Positions 27,677 to 36,446 are shown, numbered from the stretch's first letter. The stretch is DNA of 64,000 nucleotides from Streptococcus thalassemiae (GCF_903645285.1 NZ_CAHJXN010000004.1:248305-312304), one strand, 5' to 3'. The notes: a model not told the origin generated them from the sequence alone. Translations and numbers: made by a program.

Positions 27677-27727
27677 ATGAAAATAAAATGTAAGGGCTTC
27701 AATTTAGATAATTGCTTGATATTATAA
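27677..27727 (+). CDS. Possible leaderless leader peptide before apbE
   Basis: A 16-codon frame (MKIKCKGFNLDNCLIL, then TAA) begins 6 bases after the predicted -10, with no ribosome-binding site, as for a leaderless start. It contains two cysteines and ends 32 nt before apbE. It may be chance; listed because of its exact placement. Confidence 0.25.
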   Translation: MKIKCKGFNLDNCLIL

Positions 27728-27759
27728 CTTATTTTCTATAAGAGAAAGGAGTTGGTAGC

Positions 27760-28683
27760 TTGCCTCTTAGTTCACATTCTGAACGCCTAATGGGAACCAC
27801 TATCACTATTTCATTAGTGGATGAGCGAGCAGATATCTTGCTCCAGAAATCCTTTGATTTACTCAGAGAGCTAGAATACCGCTTCAACGCCAATAGTCAA
27901 GAATCTGAGTTGATGGAAATCAATTATCAAGCAGGAATAGCCCCTGTCAAGGTTCATCCAGACCTGTTTGAACTGATTTCACTTGGGTTAGAGCATAGCC
28001 TAGCGCCCTCTAGCCACCTCAATATCAGCATTGGTCCCTTGATTCAAACCTGGCGCATCGGTTTTTCAGATGCCAAGGTTGCCCAGCCTCAAGAAATTGA
28101 ATCGGTGCTGCCTCTAATCAATCCTCATTATATCGAGTTAGATTCTTCTACTTCCACTGTATTCTTAAAGCAGAGAGGAATGAAGATCGATCTTGGTTGT
28201 TTAGCCAAGGGTTATAGTGCGGATAAGGTTGCCCAATTTCTGAGAGAAGAGGGAGTGACATCTGCCTTGATCAATCTGGGAGGGAATATCCTGACCATTG
28301 GAAAAAATCAGACAAGAGGAAATCAGCCTTGGCAAATTGGGATTCAAGACCCAGCCAATCCGAGGGGAAATCACTTAATGACCATCCCTGTTATCAATCA
28401 ATCTGTCGTGACTTCAGGCATTTATGAACGTCACCTGACAGTCGATGGAAAAGATTACCATCATATTTTTGACAGCCAAACAGGATATCCTGTTGAAACA
28501 GAACTCTCTAGTCTGACAATTATCTCTGATAAATCAGTTGATGGCGAAATCTGGACAACTCGTTTATTTGGAGAAAGACCTGCTTCTATCCTCTGGCAAG
28601 TCGAAAGTTTGGAGGGCATCGAAGCCATCCTCATCGATAAAGAAGGTCAGCTAAGCTGTTCTTCAGGAATTCCTACTCTATAG
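27760..28683 (+). CDS. apbE: FAD:protein FMN transferase, cytosolic
   Basis: ApbE cuts FAD and attaches FMN covalently to a Thr or Ser in the motif D-x-x-S/T-G-A-S/T of target flavoproteins. The 307-residue protein shows SERLMGTTITISL, KIDLGCLAKGYSADKV, ALINLGGNILTIG, YHHIFDSQTGYPVE and the later SVDGEIWTTRLF, where family members have a metal-binding Asp/Thr cluster. There is no lipoprotein signal, unlike secreted ApbE forms, so it should act in the cytosol. Start is TTG with AAAGGAG eight bases upstream; an ATG at 27790 is the alternative. It is the first gene of an operon with two FMN reductase-like genes, the second of which carries candidate target motifs. Confidence 0.93.
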   Translation: MPLSSHSERLMGTTITISLVDERADILLQKSFDLLRELEYRFNANSQESELMEINYQAGIAPVKVHPDLFELISLGLEHSLAPSSHLNISIGPLIQTWRIGFSDAKVAQPQEIESVLPLINPHYIELDSSTSTVFLKQRGMKIDLGCLAKGYSADKVAQFLREEGVTSALINLGGNILTIGKNQTRGNQPWQIGIQDPANPRGNHLMTIPVINQSVVTSGIYERHLTVDGKDYHHIFDSQTGYPVETELSSLTIISDKSVDGEIWTTRLFGERPASILWQVESLEGIEAILIDKEGQLSCSSGIPTL

Positions 28684-28742
28684 AGACAACTGTTTCAATG
28701 GAGTTTTAAAATTGTATTATGTAAAAAGAGAAAGGAAATCTC

Positions 28743-29348
28743 ATGTTAAAACTTATTGCTATTGTTGGAACAAATTCAAAACGTTCTACAAACCGTCAAT
28801 TGCTTCAATACATGCAAAAACACTTTGCTGACAAAGCTGAAATTGAACTTGTTGAAATTAAAGACATTCCTGTCTTCAACAAGCCAGCTGATAAGCAAGT
28901 ACCTGCTGAAATTCTGGAAATTGCTACTAAAATCGAAGAGGCAGATGGTGTTATTATCGGTACTCCTGAGTACGACCACTCTATCCCAGCTGTTTTGATG
29001 AGCGCTCTTGCTTGGTTGTCTTATGGTATTTACCCACTCTTGAATAAACCAATCATGATTACAGGTGCTTCTTACGGTACGCTTGGTTCATCACGCGCCC
29101 AAATGCAACTTCGCCAAATCTTGAATGCTCCAGAAATTAAAGCAAGTGTCCTTCCTGATGAATTCTTGCTTTCACATTCTCTTCAAGCCTTTAATCCAAG
29201 TGGAGATCTAGTAGATCTTGATGTTATTAAAAAACTGGATGCCACTTTTGACGACTTCCGTATCTTTGTAAAAATTACAGAAAAATTGCGCAACGCACAA
29301 GCCCTACTTCGCAAAGATGCTGAAGAATTTGACTGGGAAAATTTGTAA
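28743..29348 (+). CDS. NAD(P)H-dependent FMN reductase-family protein
   Basis: A 201-residue flavodoxin-fold protein of the NADPH-dependent FMN reductase family. The phosphate loop for FMN is AIVGTNSKRSTNRQLL, and the isoalloxazine region is GTPEYDHSIPAVLMSALAWL followed by MITGASYGTLGSSRAQ. It could reduce flavins, quinones or azo compounds, or act as electron donor to its neighbour. It shares clear similarity with the N-terminal half of the next gene, so the two probably arose by tandem duplication. AGAAAGGAAATCTC precedes the ATG. Confidence 0.92.
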   Translation: MLKLIAIVGTNSKRSTNRQLLQYMQKHFADKAEIELVEIKDIPVFNKPADKQVPAEILEIATKIEEADGVIIGTPEYDHSIPAVLMSALAWLSYGIYPLLNKPIMITGASYGTLGSSRAQMQLRQILNAPEIKASVLPDEFLLSHSLQAFNPSGDLVDLDVIKKLDATFDDFRIFVKITEKLRNAQALLRKDAEEFDWENL

Positions 29349-29366
29349 GATAGGAGACCAAAAAGA

Positions 29367-30605
29367 ATGAAATTTGTTGGACTTGTAGGATCAAACTACG
29401 ATCAATCATATAACCGTAAACTCTTGGAATTCATCCGTCGTCACTTCAAACTAAAATTTGAATTAGAAGTCCTCGAAATTGACGAAGTTCCAATGTTCAA
29501 CCAAGACGAAAAATGGGATGAAAGTTTCCAATTGCGTCTCTTGTATAACAGAATTACTCGTGCTGATGGTGTCATCATCGCTACTCCTGAGCACAACCAT
29601 ACAATCTCAGCTTCCCTAAAATCTGTTCTTGAATGGCTTTCATACGAAGTTCATCCATTTGAAAACAAACCAGTCATGATTGTGGGAGCTTCTTACTACG
29701 ACCAAGGTACTTCTCGTGCCCAAGTTCACCTTCGTAAGATTCTTGACGCTCCAGGTGTCAATGCCTACACTCTTCCAGGAAATGAATTCCTTCTTGGTAA
29801 AGCCAAAGAAGCTTTTGATGTTGATGGGAATATCACAAATGAAGGAACTGTTAATTTCCTTGAAACATGTTTAGACAACTTTGTAAAATATGTGGGAGTC
29901 GTTTCAAAATTGAAAAAACCAAAACCAATCGAACCAGAAGATTTATATTGTACAAATCCAATCGCAACTACCATTCAAGGTGTTGACCCTGATGATCCTG
30001 AATGGGTAGAAAAAGCAGCTGAACTTGTTGGAGCTGTTTCAGGAGATACTTACGTTAAATTAGACCACGGTATCTTGACAGTTAACCAAATTGACATGTT
30101 CTTGAAAGCAATGCCATTTGAGTTGACATTTGCAGATGATAATAACCAATTCTTGTACTTTAATAACGCACACCAAGATCCAAATACAATGTTTGGTAAA
30201 CGTGTACGTGCTCAATCAGGAAACCGTTTAGGAACTGTACACGGTTCATTGCCAGACTCTAGAATGAAAAACGTTGAATGGGTTGTCGGTGTACTACGTA
30301 ACGGAGATCAAGAATATGTCCGTACAATTGTGCCGGGAACACCTGAAGGTGTTATCAATACCCATAATTACCAAGCAATGTACTATCCAGATGGTTCATA
30401 TGCTGGAATCAATGAAATCATCTTCAATTTCCAACCATGGCTCGATTGGTACTTGGAAACAACTGGTCAACGTCTAGTTGGTGGAAATGCAGCAACTCCT
30501 GCTGGAGGACATGGCGGAGCAGATGCTACATCTGGAGCTTCAGATTCAGGTGATGCTGGAGGTCACGGTGGTGGCGCAGATGCTACAGCCGGTGCAAGTT
30601 ACTAA
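29367..30605 (+). CDS. FMN reductase-PAS fusion with a C-terminal candidate flavinylation tail
   Basis: A 412-residue three-part protein. Residues 1-190 are a flavodoxin-fold FMN reductase (LVGSNYDQSYNRKLLEFI; TPEHNHTISASLKSVLEWL). Residues about 235-365 resemble the PAS-like C-terminal domain of DUF438 proteins (QIDMFLKAMPFELTFADDNN; NTMFGKRVRA), which can bind haem or flavin. Residues 372-412 are a flexible Gly/Ala/His tail with two motifs, DATSGAS (386-392) and DATAGAS (405-411). Both resemble the ApbE target pattern Dxx(S/T)GA(S/T); the second has Ala in the S/T place. With apbE two genes upstream, I infer covalent FMN on Ser392 and perhaps Ser411, making an internal electron wire. This is inference and not shown. 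Confidence 0.85.
   Translation: MKFVGLVGSNYDQSYNRKLLEFIRRHFKLKFELEVLEIDEVPMFNQDEKWDESFQLRLLYNRITRADGVIIATPEHNHTISASLKSVLEWLSYEVHPFENKPVMIVGASYYDQGTSRAQVHLRKILDAPGVNAYTLPGNEFLLGKAKEAFDVDGNITNEGTVNFLETCLDNFVKYVGVVSKLKKPKPIEPEDLYCTNPIATTIQGVDPDDPEWVEKAAELVGAVSGDTYVKLDHGILTVNQIDMFLKAMPFELTFADDNNQFLYFNNAHQDPNTMFGKRVRAQSGNRLGTVHGSLPDSRMKNVEWVVGVLRNGDQEYVRTIVPGTPEGVINTHNYQAMYYPDGSYAGINEIIFNFQPWLDWYLETTGQRLVGGNAATPAGGHGGADATSGASDSGDAGGHGGGADATAGASY
30522..30599 (+). other. Two candidate ApbE flavinylation motifs
   Basis: Codons for DATSGAS and DATAGAS lie 19 codons apart within the tail of the PAS-fusion protein, each after a GGHGG-type linker. The predicted acceptor is the final Ser of each motif. 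Confidence 0.6.
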
Positions 30606-30613
30606 TAATTTTA

Positions 30614-30635
30614 GGAACCGTTATGGTTCCTTTTT
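30614..30635 (+). terminator. Terminator of the apbE operon
   Basis: GGAACC and GGTTCC pair around GTTAT and are followed by TTTTT, 9 nt after the stop codon. Confidence 0.75.
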
Positions 30636-30641
30636 AAGTGA

Positions 30642-30676
30642 CAAAAGACTAGCAGTTTGTGTCTGCTAGTCTTTTG
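30642..30676. terminator. Bidirectional terminator before the DUF896 gene end
   Basis: CAAAAGACTAGCAG and CTGCTAGTCTTTTG form a perfect 14-bp stem around a 7-nt loop, between the convergent apbE operon and the DUF896 gene. Confidence 0.82.
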
Positions 30677-30717
30677 ATTATTATTTCACCTATCTTTGTT
30701 AAAAGAAAGAATACTTA

Positions 30718-30975
30718 TTATGAATTTGGATCGTCGAGACTACGGCCATGTAACCCTTTTTCACGTTGGACTTGGCGTAGTTTTTCTGGTGTAACATCGT
30801 TCCCTTCTTCGTCTACAATTTTGATTCCCTCAATGTGATGACGAACAGTGCGACGATAACCTTCGATGTACTCCTCACGTAGTTTGGCTTGTTCTACTTT
30901 TTCTTCTGGGGTCAAGCCTTCTGTTTTTTTCTTTTTGGCAAGCTCGTTAATACGATCAATTTTTTTAGGATCCAT
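30718..30975 (-). CDS. DUF896 protein (YnzC-like)
   Basis: An 85-residue DUF896 protein: an N-terminal helical hairpin ([20 protein letters not shown], then [20 protein letters not shown]) and a short acidic/polar tail. The family is small, soluble and of unknown function; Bacillus YnzC lies in an SOS operon. GGAGAGAAAC precedes the ATG. It starts 42 nt after the glyS stop on the same strand and may be co-transcribed with glyQS. Confidence 0.88.
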   Translation of the reverse strand: MDPKKIDRINELAKKKKTEGLTPEEKVEQAKLREEYIEGYRRTVRHHIEGIKIVDEEGNDVTPEKLRQVQREKGLHGRSLDDPNS

Positions 30976-31017
30976 GTTTCTCTCCTTTATGATAAGATTT
31001 AATCCGTTTAACAGATT

Positions 31018-33054
31018 TTATTTGGTATTGATTTGGTTAAAACGTGCAAGTTTAGCTGCTTTCTTGGTTAATTGCGACAAGATTGCCAAACGATTTTGTC
31101 GAACAGTCTGATCTTCAGCCATAACCATAGTATTCTCAAAGAATGCATCAATGACTGGGCTAAGAGCAAAGAGTTGTTTCAATTGCTGACTGGCAGTCCC
31201 TGACAAAACGAGTGATTCTACTGCTTCTGCCAAGGTTTTCTCTTCTTCATTCTCAAAGAGAGCTGAATCAACTGTGGCAACTCCTTCTGCCTTCTCAGCT
31301 AAGTTAAAGGCACGAGAAAGTGATTCAACAGAAGGTTTGAAGTCTTCTTCCTTACTTGCTTCTACGAGAGCACTTGCTGCTTCCAACATATCTGCCACAA
31401 CAAAGTTTGATCCTGCAAGTACTGCTTCCTTAATATCTTTTGGAGTAGAGCCCATCATCTTATCAACACGAGCCTTGATAAAGTCCATAACCTCTGTCTT
31501 ATTTTCATAAGTCAAGCTATCAAATTTCAAAGCATAAAGGCTATCAATCAACTTATCCATAGCAATGTGCCAACCAAAGGCATCCAAGATACGAACCACA
31601 CCTTGCGTCGCACGACGAAGAGCATAAGGATCATTAGAACCGGATGGAATCAAACCTACTGAGAAGAAACTCAAAATCGTATCCAATTTGTCTGCAATGG
31701 CTAGAATGGCTCCAACCTTGCTCTCTGGAAGTTCTCCTTCAGCTGATGTAGGCATGTAGTGTTCACGAATAGCAGCTGCCACTGCTGGAGTTTCCCCAGC
31801 AAGAAGGGCATATTTTTCCCCCATAATTCCTTGGAGCTCGTCAAATTCACCAACCATCCCAGTCAACAAGTCAAACTTGTAAATGGCTGCTGCACGGACT
31901 AGGTCAATCGTTTCATCCGCTGACAAGCCTGCTTTTTCTGCCAAAAGTACAGCGATTTGACCCGTACGAATCATGTGTTCACGAAGGGAACCGATTTTCT
32001 CATGGAAAGTCACATTGTTTAATTTTTCAACAAGATCTGAAATCACCAATTTTTGGTCTTCACGCCAGAAGAATTCTCCGTCTTCCAAGCGAGCTACCAA
32101 GACTTTTTCATTTCCTTTGATGACATTTTCCAAATACTCTTCATTTCCATTACGAACAGAAATGAAGTTTGGCAAGAGTTTACCATCTTGATCACGAACA
32201 ACAAAGTACCGTTGGTGTTCTTTCATCGAAGTCACCAAGACTTCTTCTGGAACGTCAAGGTATTTGACATCAAAACTTCCCATAAAGGCAGTTGGGTATT
32301 CAACCAAGTTCAAGACTTCATTAAGCAAATCCGCATCAATCTCGATGCGTACACCATGTTCAGTTTCGATTGCCTTGATTTGGTCAATAATCATTTGCTC
32401 TCGTTCACGAGGATCCGCGATTACAAACTGCTTACGAAGGTCTTCTTCATAGCTCAATGCTGACTGAATCTTAGTTTCTTGTCCCAAGAAACGATGACCA
32501 CGGCTCACACGATCACCCTTGATATCAAGGAAATCCAAATCAAACTCTTCTTCATCTAAAAGAACAGTTAAAGTGTGAACAGGGCGGATGTATTCAAAGG
32601 TGTTGTTAGCCCAGTGCATGCTGACAGGGAAAGTCAAGGACTTCAAGACATCTACAACACCAGGAACAATGGCTTCAACTGCTTGACCAATTTCTTCCTT
32701 GGTAACATAGACATATTCTTCACCCTTGATTTCACGGAATTCGATATCTTCAACAGTCAAGCCTTTCCCACGGACAAATCCTTGAGCTGCTTTTGTGAAG
32801 TTTCCATCACTATCCAAGGCAATTTTCTTTGCTGGACCCTTGAAATCTTCTGTCAAATCAGACTGTTTGTCTGCAAGACCAGTTACACGAACAGCCAAAC
32901 GACGTGGTGTTGAGAAGGTCTGAATAGCTTCAAAAGACAGGCGGTTTTCCTTGAGGAAGGCTGCCATTTTTTCGCCTAGTTGTTTTTCACTTGGCGTGAC
33001 AACATAGGCTGGTAATTCTTCAAGACCGAGTTCTACTAATAAGTTTTTTGTCAT
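31018..33054 (-). CDS. glyS: Glycyl-tRNA synthetase beta subunit
   Basis: GlyS is the beta chain of the tetrameric glycyl-tRNA synthetase. The 678-residue protein begins [20 protein letters not shown], the typical start, and has [20 protein letters not shown], an HD-like domain region and [19 protein letters not shown] near the C-terminal half, ending in the tRNA-binding helical part. It follows glyQ after 211 nt, a long gap for this gene pair, which holds hairpins. An upstream T-box controls the cluster if transcription continues. Confidence 0.97.
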   Translation of the reverse strand: MTKNLLVELGLEELPAYVVTPSEKQLGEKMAAFLKENRLSFEAIQTFSTPRRLAVRVTGLADKQSDLTEDFKGPAKKIALDSDGNFTKAAQGFVRGKGLTVEDIEFREIKGEEYVYVTKEEIGQAVEAIVPGVVDVLKSLTFPVSMHWANNTFEYIRPVHTLTVLLDEEEFDLDFLDIKGDRVSRGHRFLGQETKIQSALSYEEDLRKQFVIADPREREQMIIDQIKAIETEHGVRIEIDADLLNEVLNLVEYPTAFMGSFDVKYLDVPEEVLVTSMKEHQRYFVVRDQDGKLLPNFISVRNGNEEYLENVIKGNEKVLVARLEDGEFFWREDQKLVISDLVEKLNNVTFHEKIGSLREHMIRTGQIAVLLAEKAGLSADETIDLVRAAAIYKFDLLTGMVGEFDELQGIMGEKYALLAGETPAVAAAIREHYMPTSAEGELPESKVGAILAIADKLDTILSFFSVGLIPSGSNDPYALRRATQGVVRILDAFGWHIAMDKLIDSLYALKFDSLTYENKTEVMDFIKARVDKMMGSTPKDIKEAVLAGSNFVVADMLEAASALVEASKEEDFKPSVESLSRAFNLAEKAEGVATVDSALFENEEEKTLAEAVESLVLSGTASQQLKQLFALSPVIDAFFENTMVMAEDQTVRQNRLAILSQLTKKAAKLARFNQINTK

Positions 33055-33140
33055 GTTTTTTCTCCGAAAAGTATCTTTTTATTTTCCAGTTTGCCTTATG
33101 TGATTGGCACGCAAGCAACCAACTTCGTTGTTTCATTGCT

Positions 33141-33197
33141 AAAATTGGAGCCAAAAGTCTCCAATTTTGCCTAATATCCTTAGCTTCACTAAGGATA
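33141..33197 (-). other. Two perfect hairpins between glyQ and glyS
   Basis: AAAATTGGAG/CTCCAATTTT (33141-33168, loop 8) and TATCCTTA/TAAGGATA (33175-33197, loop 7) stand in a row in the 211-nt gap. Neither has a strong U run. They may be processing sites, an attenuator or part of a mobile repeat. Confidence 0.55.
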
Positions 33198-33265
33198 CCT
33201 TCATCACTGCGGCAACTGGTTCAGGGCTCACACTGTTCGCCCATTTTCATAATTTGTCACTTTCT

Positions 33266-34183
33266 TTATTCTGCGTCTTCTGCTAAGAGTTTAGCTCGTA
33301 TTTCTTCATCTAAAAGTGGGTAGCCTAGGCGTTTGCGTTCTGCGACAAAGGTTTTGGCTACGATACGGGCTAGGTTACGAATACGAGCGATATAGCCTGC
33401 GCGCTCTGTTACAGATACTGCACCACGCGCATCAAGTAGGTTAAAGGTATGTGAACATTTGAGAACATAGTCATAGGCAGGGTGCACCAAGCCTTCTTCC
33501 AAGGCACGACCAGCCTCTTTTTCAAACTTATCAAAGTTTTCCAGCAACATTTCTTGGTCCGAAATTTCAAACGAATATTTTGAATGCTCATACTCAGGCT
33601 GAATAAAGATTTCTCCGTATTTTACACCATCAGCCCACTCAATATCATAGACAGAATCTACTTCTTGGATGTAAGAAGCCAAACGTTCCAAACCATAGGT
33701 AACTTCCGCAGTCACAGGGCCAGTTGCCAATCCACCAACTTGTTGGAAATAAGTGAACTGGGTGATTTCCATACCATCAAGCCAAACTTCCCAACCAAGA
33801 CCAGCTGAACCAGTTGAAGGATTTTCCCAGTTGTCTTCAACGAAACGAATATCGTGCTCCAAAGGATTGATACCCAATTTTTCCAAAGACTCAAGGTAAA
33901 GCTCTTGAATGTTTGACGGAGAAGGTTTCATAACCACTTGGAATTGGTGGTGTTGGTAAAGACGGTTAGGATTTTCTCCATAACGACCATCAGCAGGACG
34001 ACGTGATGGCTCTACGTAAGCCGCATTCCATGGCTCAGGTCCGATAGCGCGAAGGAAAGTGTAAGGACTCATCGTTCCCGCACCTTTTTCATTATCATAA
34101 GCCTGCATAAGCATACAACCTTGGTCATTCCAAAATTGTTGCAAAGTCAAAATAATTTCTTGAAATGTTAATTTCTTAGACAT
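33266..34183 (-). CDS. glyQ: Glycyl-tRNA synthetase alpha subunit
   Basis: GlyQ is the catalytic alpha chain. The 305-residue protein has the family start [20 protein letters not shown], motif 2 region [20 protein letters not shown], and the glycine/ATP site [32 protein letters not shown] precedes the ATG. Two further copies of this ribosome-binding site and first eight codons lie upstream (34357, 34533), each leading into a 25-codon frame, which is unusual and may affect expression. Confidence 0.97.
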   Translation of the reverse strand: MSKKLTFQEIILTLQQFWNDQGCMLMQAYDNEKGAGTMSPYTFLRAIGPEPWNAAYVEPSRRPADGRYGENPNRLYQHHQFQVVMKPSPSNIQELYLESLEKLGINPLEHDIRFVEDNWENPSTGSAGLGWEVWLDGMEITQFTYFQQVGGLATGPVTAEVTYGLERLASYIQEVDSVYDIEWADGVKYGEIFIQPEYEHSKYSFEISDQEMLLENFDKFEKEAGRALEEGLVHPAYDYVLKCSHTFNLLDARGAVSVTERAGYIARIRNLARIVAKTFVAERKRLGYPLLDEEIRAKLLAEDAE

Positions 34184-34208
34184 TGTTTACTCCTTTTTAT
34201 ATAAATTA

Positions 34209-34369
34209 CTTGCGACACGAGTCTGCCTCGTCGATCATACGAGGCAAGACGAGTTAGTACTGCGTCTAGCTCAGGCACTCTAGTGCTGAGCGTGGGGTAG
34301 CCCGACTGTAAGGAGGTCTCTGCCACTGACGCAGTGAAATGTTAATTTCTTAGACATTGAATACTCCTT
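34209..34369. repeat. Tandem repeat copy 1 upstream of glyQ
   Basis: A 161-nt unit from CTTGCGACACGAGTCTGCCT to a TACTCCTT end, repeated at 34385-34545 with a 176-nt offset. It contains inverted repeats (CTCGT/ACGAG; GCTCAggCACT/AGTGcTGAGC). The copies differ at only a few bases. Confidence 0.88.
34280..34357 (-). CDS. 25-codon frame starting with duplicated glyQ start (copy 1)
   Basis: ATG at 34357 with AAGGAGTATTCA upstream encodes MSKKLTFHCVSGRDLL and ends in PHAQH, then TAG. The first seven residues are those of GlyQ. It may be translated, but is most likely a product of the duplication. Confidence 0.35.
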   Translation of the reverse strand: MSKKLTFHCVSGRDLLTVGLPHAQH

Positions 34370-34384
34370 AATAAAAAATGATTT

Positions 34385-34545
34385 CTTGCGACACGAGTCT
34401 GCCTCGTCAATCATACGAGGCAAGACGAGTTAGTACTGCGTCTAGCTCAGGCACTCTAGTGCTGAGCGTGGAGCAGCCCGACTGTAAGGAGGTCTCTGCC
34501 ACTGACGCAGTGAAATGTTAATTTCTTAGACATTGTTTACTCCTT
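34385..34545. repeat. Tandem repeat copy 2 upstream of glyQ
   Basis: Second 161-nt copy. Differences from copy 1 include CGATCAT to CAATCAT, GGGGTAG to GGAGCAG, and a changed end (TTTACTCC) that matches the true glyQ leader. Confidence 0.88.
34456..34533 (-). CDS. 25-codon frame starting with duplicated glyQ start (copy 2)
   Basis: ATG at 34533 with AAAGGAGTAAACA upstream, identical to the true glyQ site, encodes MSKKLTFHCVSGRDLL and ends in LHAQH, then TAG. It keeps the frame and stop of copy 1. Confidence 0.35.
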   Translation of the reverse strand: MSKKLTFHCVSGRDLLTVGLLHAQH

Positions 34546-34551
34546 TAGTTT

Positions 34552-35313
34552 TTATATTTCTTTCTCAATTAACTTCTGCTGAACAAACCAATTTAACAAG
34601 GGAAGAGTTTTATCTGTATTTGCCCATAAATGATAAGAATCGAAGACCGCTTGTACACTACCTAGATTTTCTACCAACTTATCTATTGTCAAAAAACTAC
34701 GCCAGTATTCGTAAAAAATACTTGCATAGTTCTTATCATAAGTCGAAGAACCAAAATCATTCAATGAATGCCAACCATATTTCTTCTGAAAAAGTTCTAC
34801 AAGAGACTGATTACAAATTTTTTCCGCTTGAAATTCCTCTTCTGTCAAGAAATACTTGCGACTAATATATTCAACCATTCCCTCTTCGAACCAGATATAA
34901 GAGTCGTAACCATCAAAATCATCTAAAAAATGCTCCGACCAATGAGCTAACTCATGTCCTACAATCTGTAAGAGGAAATTTTCAGATAAAGAATGATAGT
35001 GACTTTCTATTGCTTGAGTTTGCTCAGAACACTCGTAGTTCAGCAACTGATACAAATACAACTCTTTCCAAACAGCTAAATCAGGCGTCATAACCATTCG
35101 TCTATTATTTGTATAGGCTGGAACAGCGCTTTCCCTAATAATCTGTGTAGCAGCATTAAAACTTGACCAAATAACGGCTTGCGGTAAATCACAGACTGCA
35201 AGTTCATTCTTTAAAAAAGATTGATAATCTTTCAACTTTTCAGTATTTCTTACTACAAAATCACGAAATGCAGCTAGTTGACTATCGTCTTTTACAAGAT
35301 AAAGGTTTTCCAC
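34552..35313 (-). CDS. Putative zinc metallopeptidase (HExxH), T-box controlled
   Basis: A 253-residue protein I cannot assign to a named family. It has the gluzincin signature VGHELAHWSEHF (metal His120 and His124, catalytic Glu121) followed 19 residues later by WFEEGMVEYIS, where a Glu would be the third zinc ligand. No signal peptide or membrane helix is visible, so it should be cytosolic. Start is GTG with AAAGGAGAGAC; an earlier GTG at 35331 lacks such a site. It lies between the T-box leader and glyQ, so glycine starvation would raise its expression with glyQS. Confidence 0.75.
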   Translation of the reverse strand: MENLYLVKDDSQLAAFRDFVVRNTEKLKDYQSFLKNELAVCDLPQAVIWSSFNAATQIIRESAVPAYTNNRRMVMTPDLAVWKELYLYQLLNYECSEQTQAIESHYHSLSENFLLQIVGHELAHWSEHFLDDFDGYDSYIWFEEGMVEYISRKYFLTEEEFQAEKICNQSLVELFQKKYGWHSLNDFGSSTYDKNYASIFYEYWRSFLTIDKLVENLGSVQAVFDSYHLWANTDKTLPLLNWFVQQKLIEKEI

Positions 35314-35345
35314 GTCTCTCCTTTCTTTCACACAATAGACTGAAT

Positions 35346-35534
35346 AAGCAAAAGAACCACATCTGACAATCCTAGGTTGATTTAACCTAGGGGCGTCAGA
35401 AACGCGGTTCCACCCTAATTTATTACTTCATTGTTTTTTAAAATACGACAGAAAGCGCCAGCTCTTGATTTTGTTCTACTTGGCTCCCACTATCCCAAGC
35501 TCGCTTGAAGAACGCCATAAGACTTTCTTTCCTG
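35346..35534 (-). ncRNA. T-box riboswitch leader (glycine, by context)
   Basis: The minus strand carries the T-box core AGGGTGGAACCGCG (35403-35416), which pairs with the CCA end of uncharged tRNA. A long stem I region precedes it (GACAG at the base pairing with CTGTC). A terminator follows, in which AACCGCG re-pairs with TGTGGTT before CTTTTG, with an inner stem CCTAGGTT/AACCTAGG. Glycine specificity is inferred from glyQS downstream; a GGC triplet at 35514-35516 is a candidate specifier, not verified by folding. Confidence 0.9.
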
Positions 35535-35540
35535 CTGTCT

Positions 35541-35569
35541 ATTATATCAAAAATTAGAATAATGTACAA
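35541..35569 (-). promoter_or_regulatory. Promoter of the T-box transcript
   Basis: TTGTAC, 17 nt, then TATAAT, with TG before the -10 (TGATATAAT). Transcription would start near 35534, just before the stem I base. Confidence 0.82.
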
Positions 35570-35585
35570 TTCTTTTTATGATTTT

Positions 35586-36428
35586 CTAAAAATCCATATC
35601 ATCAACTCGTGGAGCACCAGATTGAACAGCAATCGTTTTTAAGGTTTCTCGCTCCTCATGACTCAATTCAATTCCAAAACAATCAAGATTAGCATGAATA
35701 CGAGATGCAGTAACAGATTTTGGAAGTGGTAAAAATCCTTCTGCCAAGCTCCAGGCCAAGGCTATTTGAGCAACCGATTTTTCGTGATTTGCCGCAATTT
35801 CTTGCACTTGCTTGCTATCAAACAGTTCTCCCTGACCAAAAGGTCCCCAAGCTTCCAATAAAATTCCTTTTTCTCGACAGTAATTTACGACTTCCTCTTG
35901 ATACACACCTGGCGCCAAACGAACTTGATTGACCGTTGGAAGAATTTTTGCGGTTTCAAGCAAGGCATCCAAATGATGGGGAAGGAAATTACTAACCCCA
36001 ATAGCACGGATTTTCCCTTCTTGATAGAGGTCTTCCATCGCTCTCCAAACTTCCGCATTTCGGATTTTCCATTGGTTATTTTCTCTGAGCGGTTTTGGAT
36101 TTGGCCAATGAATCAAATACAAATCCAAATAGTCCAGTCCTAGCTTCTCTAAAGACTCTTCAAAAGCCTGACGAGCTTGCTCATAGGTTTGTTGGCTATT
36201 CCACAACTTGGTAGTTACGAACAATTCCTCTCGCGGAACTCTGCTATCTTTGATTGCTTGACCAACACTTTCTTCATTCTGATAAATCGCCGCCGTATCA
36301 ATATGGCGATAACCAGCCTTTAAGGCCTCTAACACTGCACGATAGGCTTCTTCTCCATCCTTAGCCTTAAAAGTTCCAAATCCTAATACTGGAATTTCTA
36401 CTCCATTATTTAATTGATAGGTATTCAT
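35586..36428 (-). CDS. Aldo/keto reductase
   Basis: A 280-residue NADPH-dependent oxidoreductase with the TIM-barrel layout. Catalytic tetrad residues are visible: Asp in GYRHIDTAAIYQNEESVG with Tyr, Lys in LFVTTKLWN and His in LDLYLIHWP. The coenzyme-binding end is LPLPKSVTASRIHANLDCF. Close to 2,5-diketo-gluconate reductase-type enzymes of Gram-positives; it probably reduces aldehydes such as methylglyoxal, which is a family-level guess. It is monocistronic and followed (on the plus strand upstream side) by a BOX and RUP. Confidence 0.92.
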   Translation of the reverse strand: MNTYQLNNGVEIPVLGFGTFKAKDGEEAYRAVLEALKAGYRHIDTAAIYQNEESVGQAIKDSRVPREELFVTTKLWNSQQTYEQARQAFEESLEKLGLDYLDLYLIHWPNPKPLRENNQWKIRNAEVWRAMEDLYQEGKIRAIGVSNFLPHHLDALLETAKILPTVNQVRLAPGVYQEEVVNYCREKGILLEAWGPFGQGELFDSKQVQEIAANHEKSVAQIALAWSLAEGFLPLPKSVTASRIHANLDCFGIELSHEERETLKTIAVQSGAPRVDDMDF

Positions 36429-36446
36429 ATGCTTCTCCTTCTATTT

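Noticed and set aside
34209..34545. Clover-leaf-like hairpins (GTCTAGCTCAGGCACT) suggesting a tRNA
   Set aside because: No full set of arms, no TTC loop and no CCA context; the segment is a tandem duplicate of the glyQ leader.
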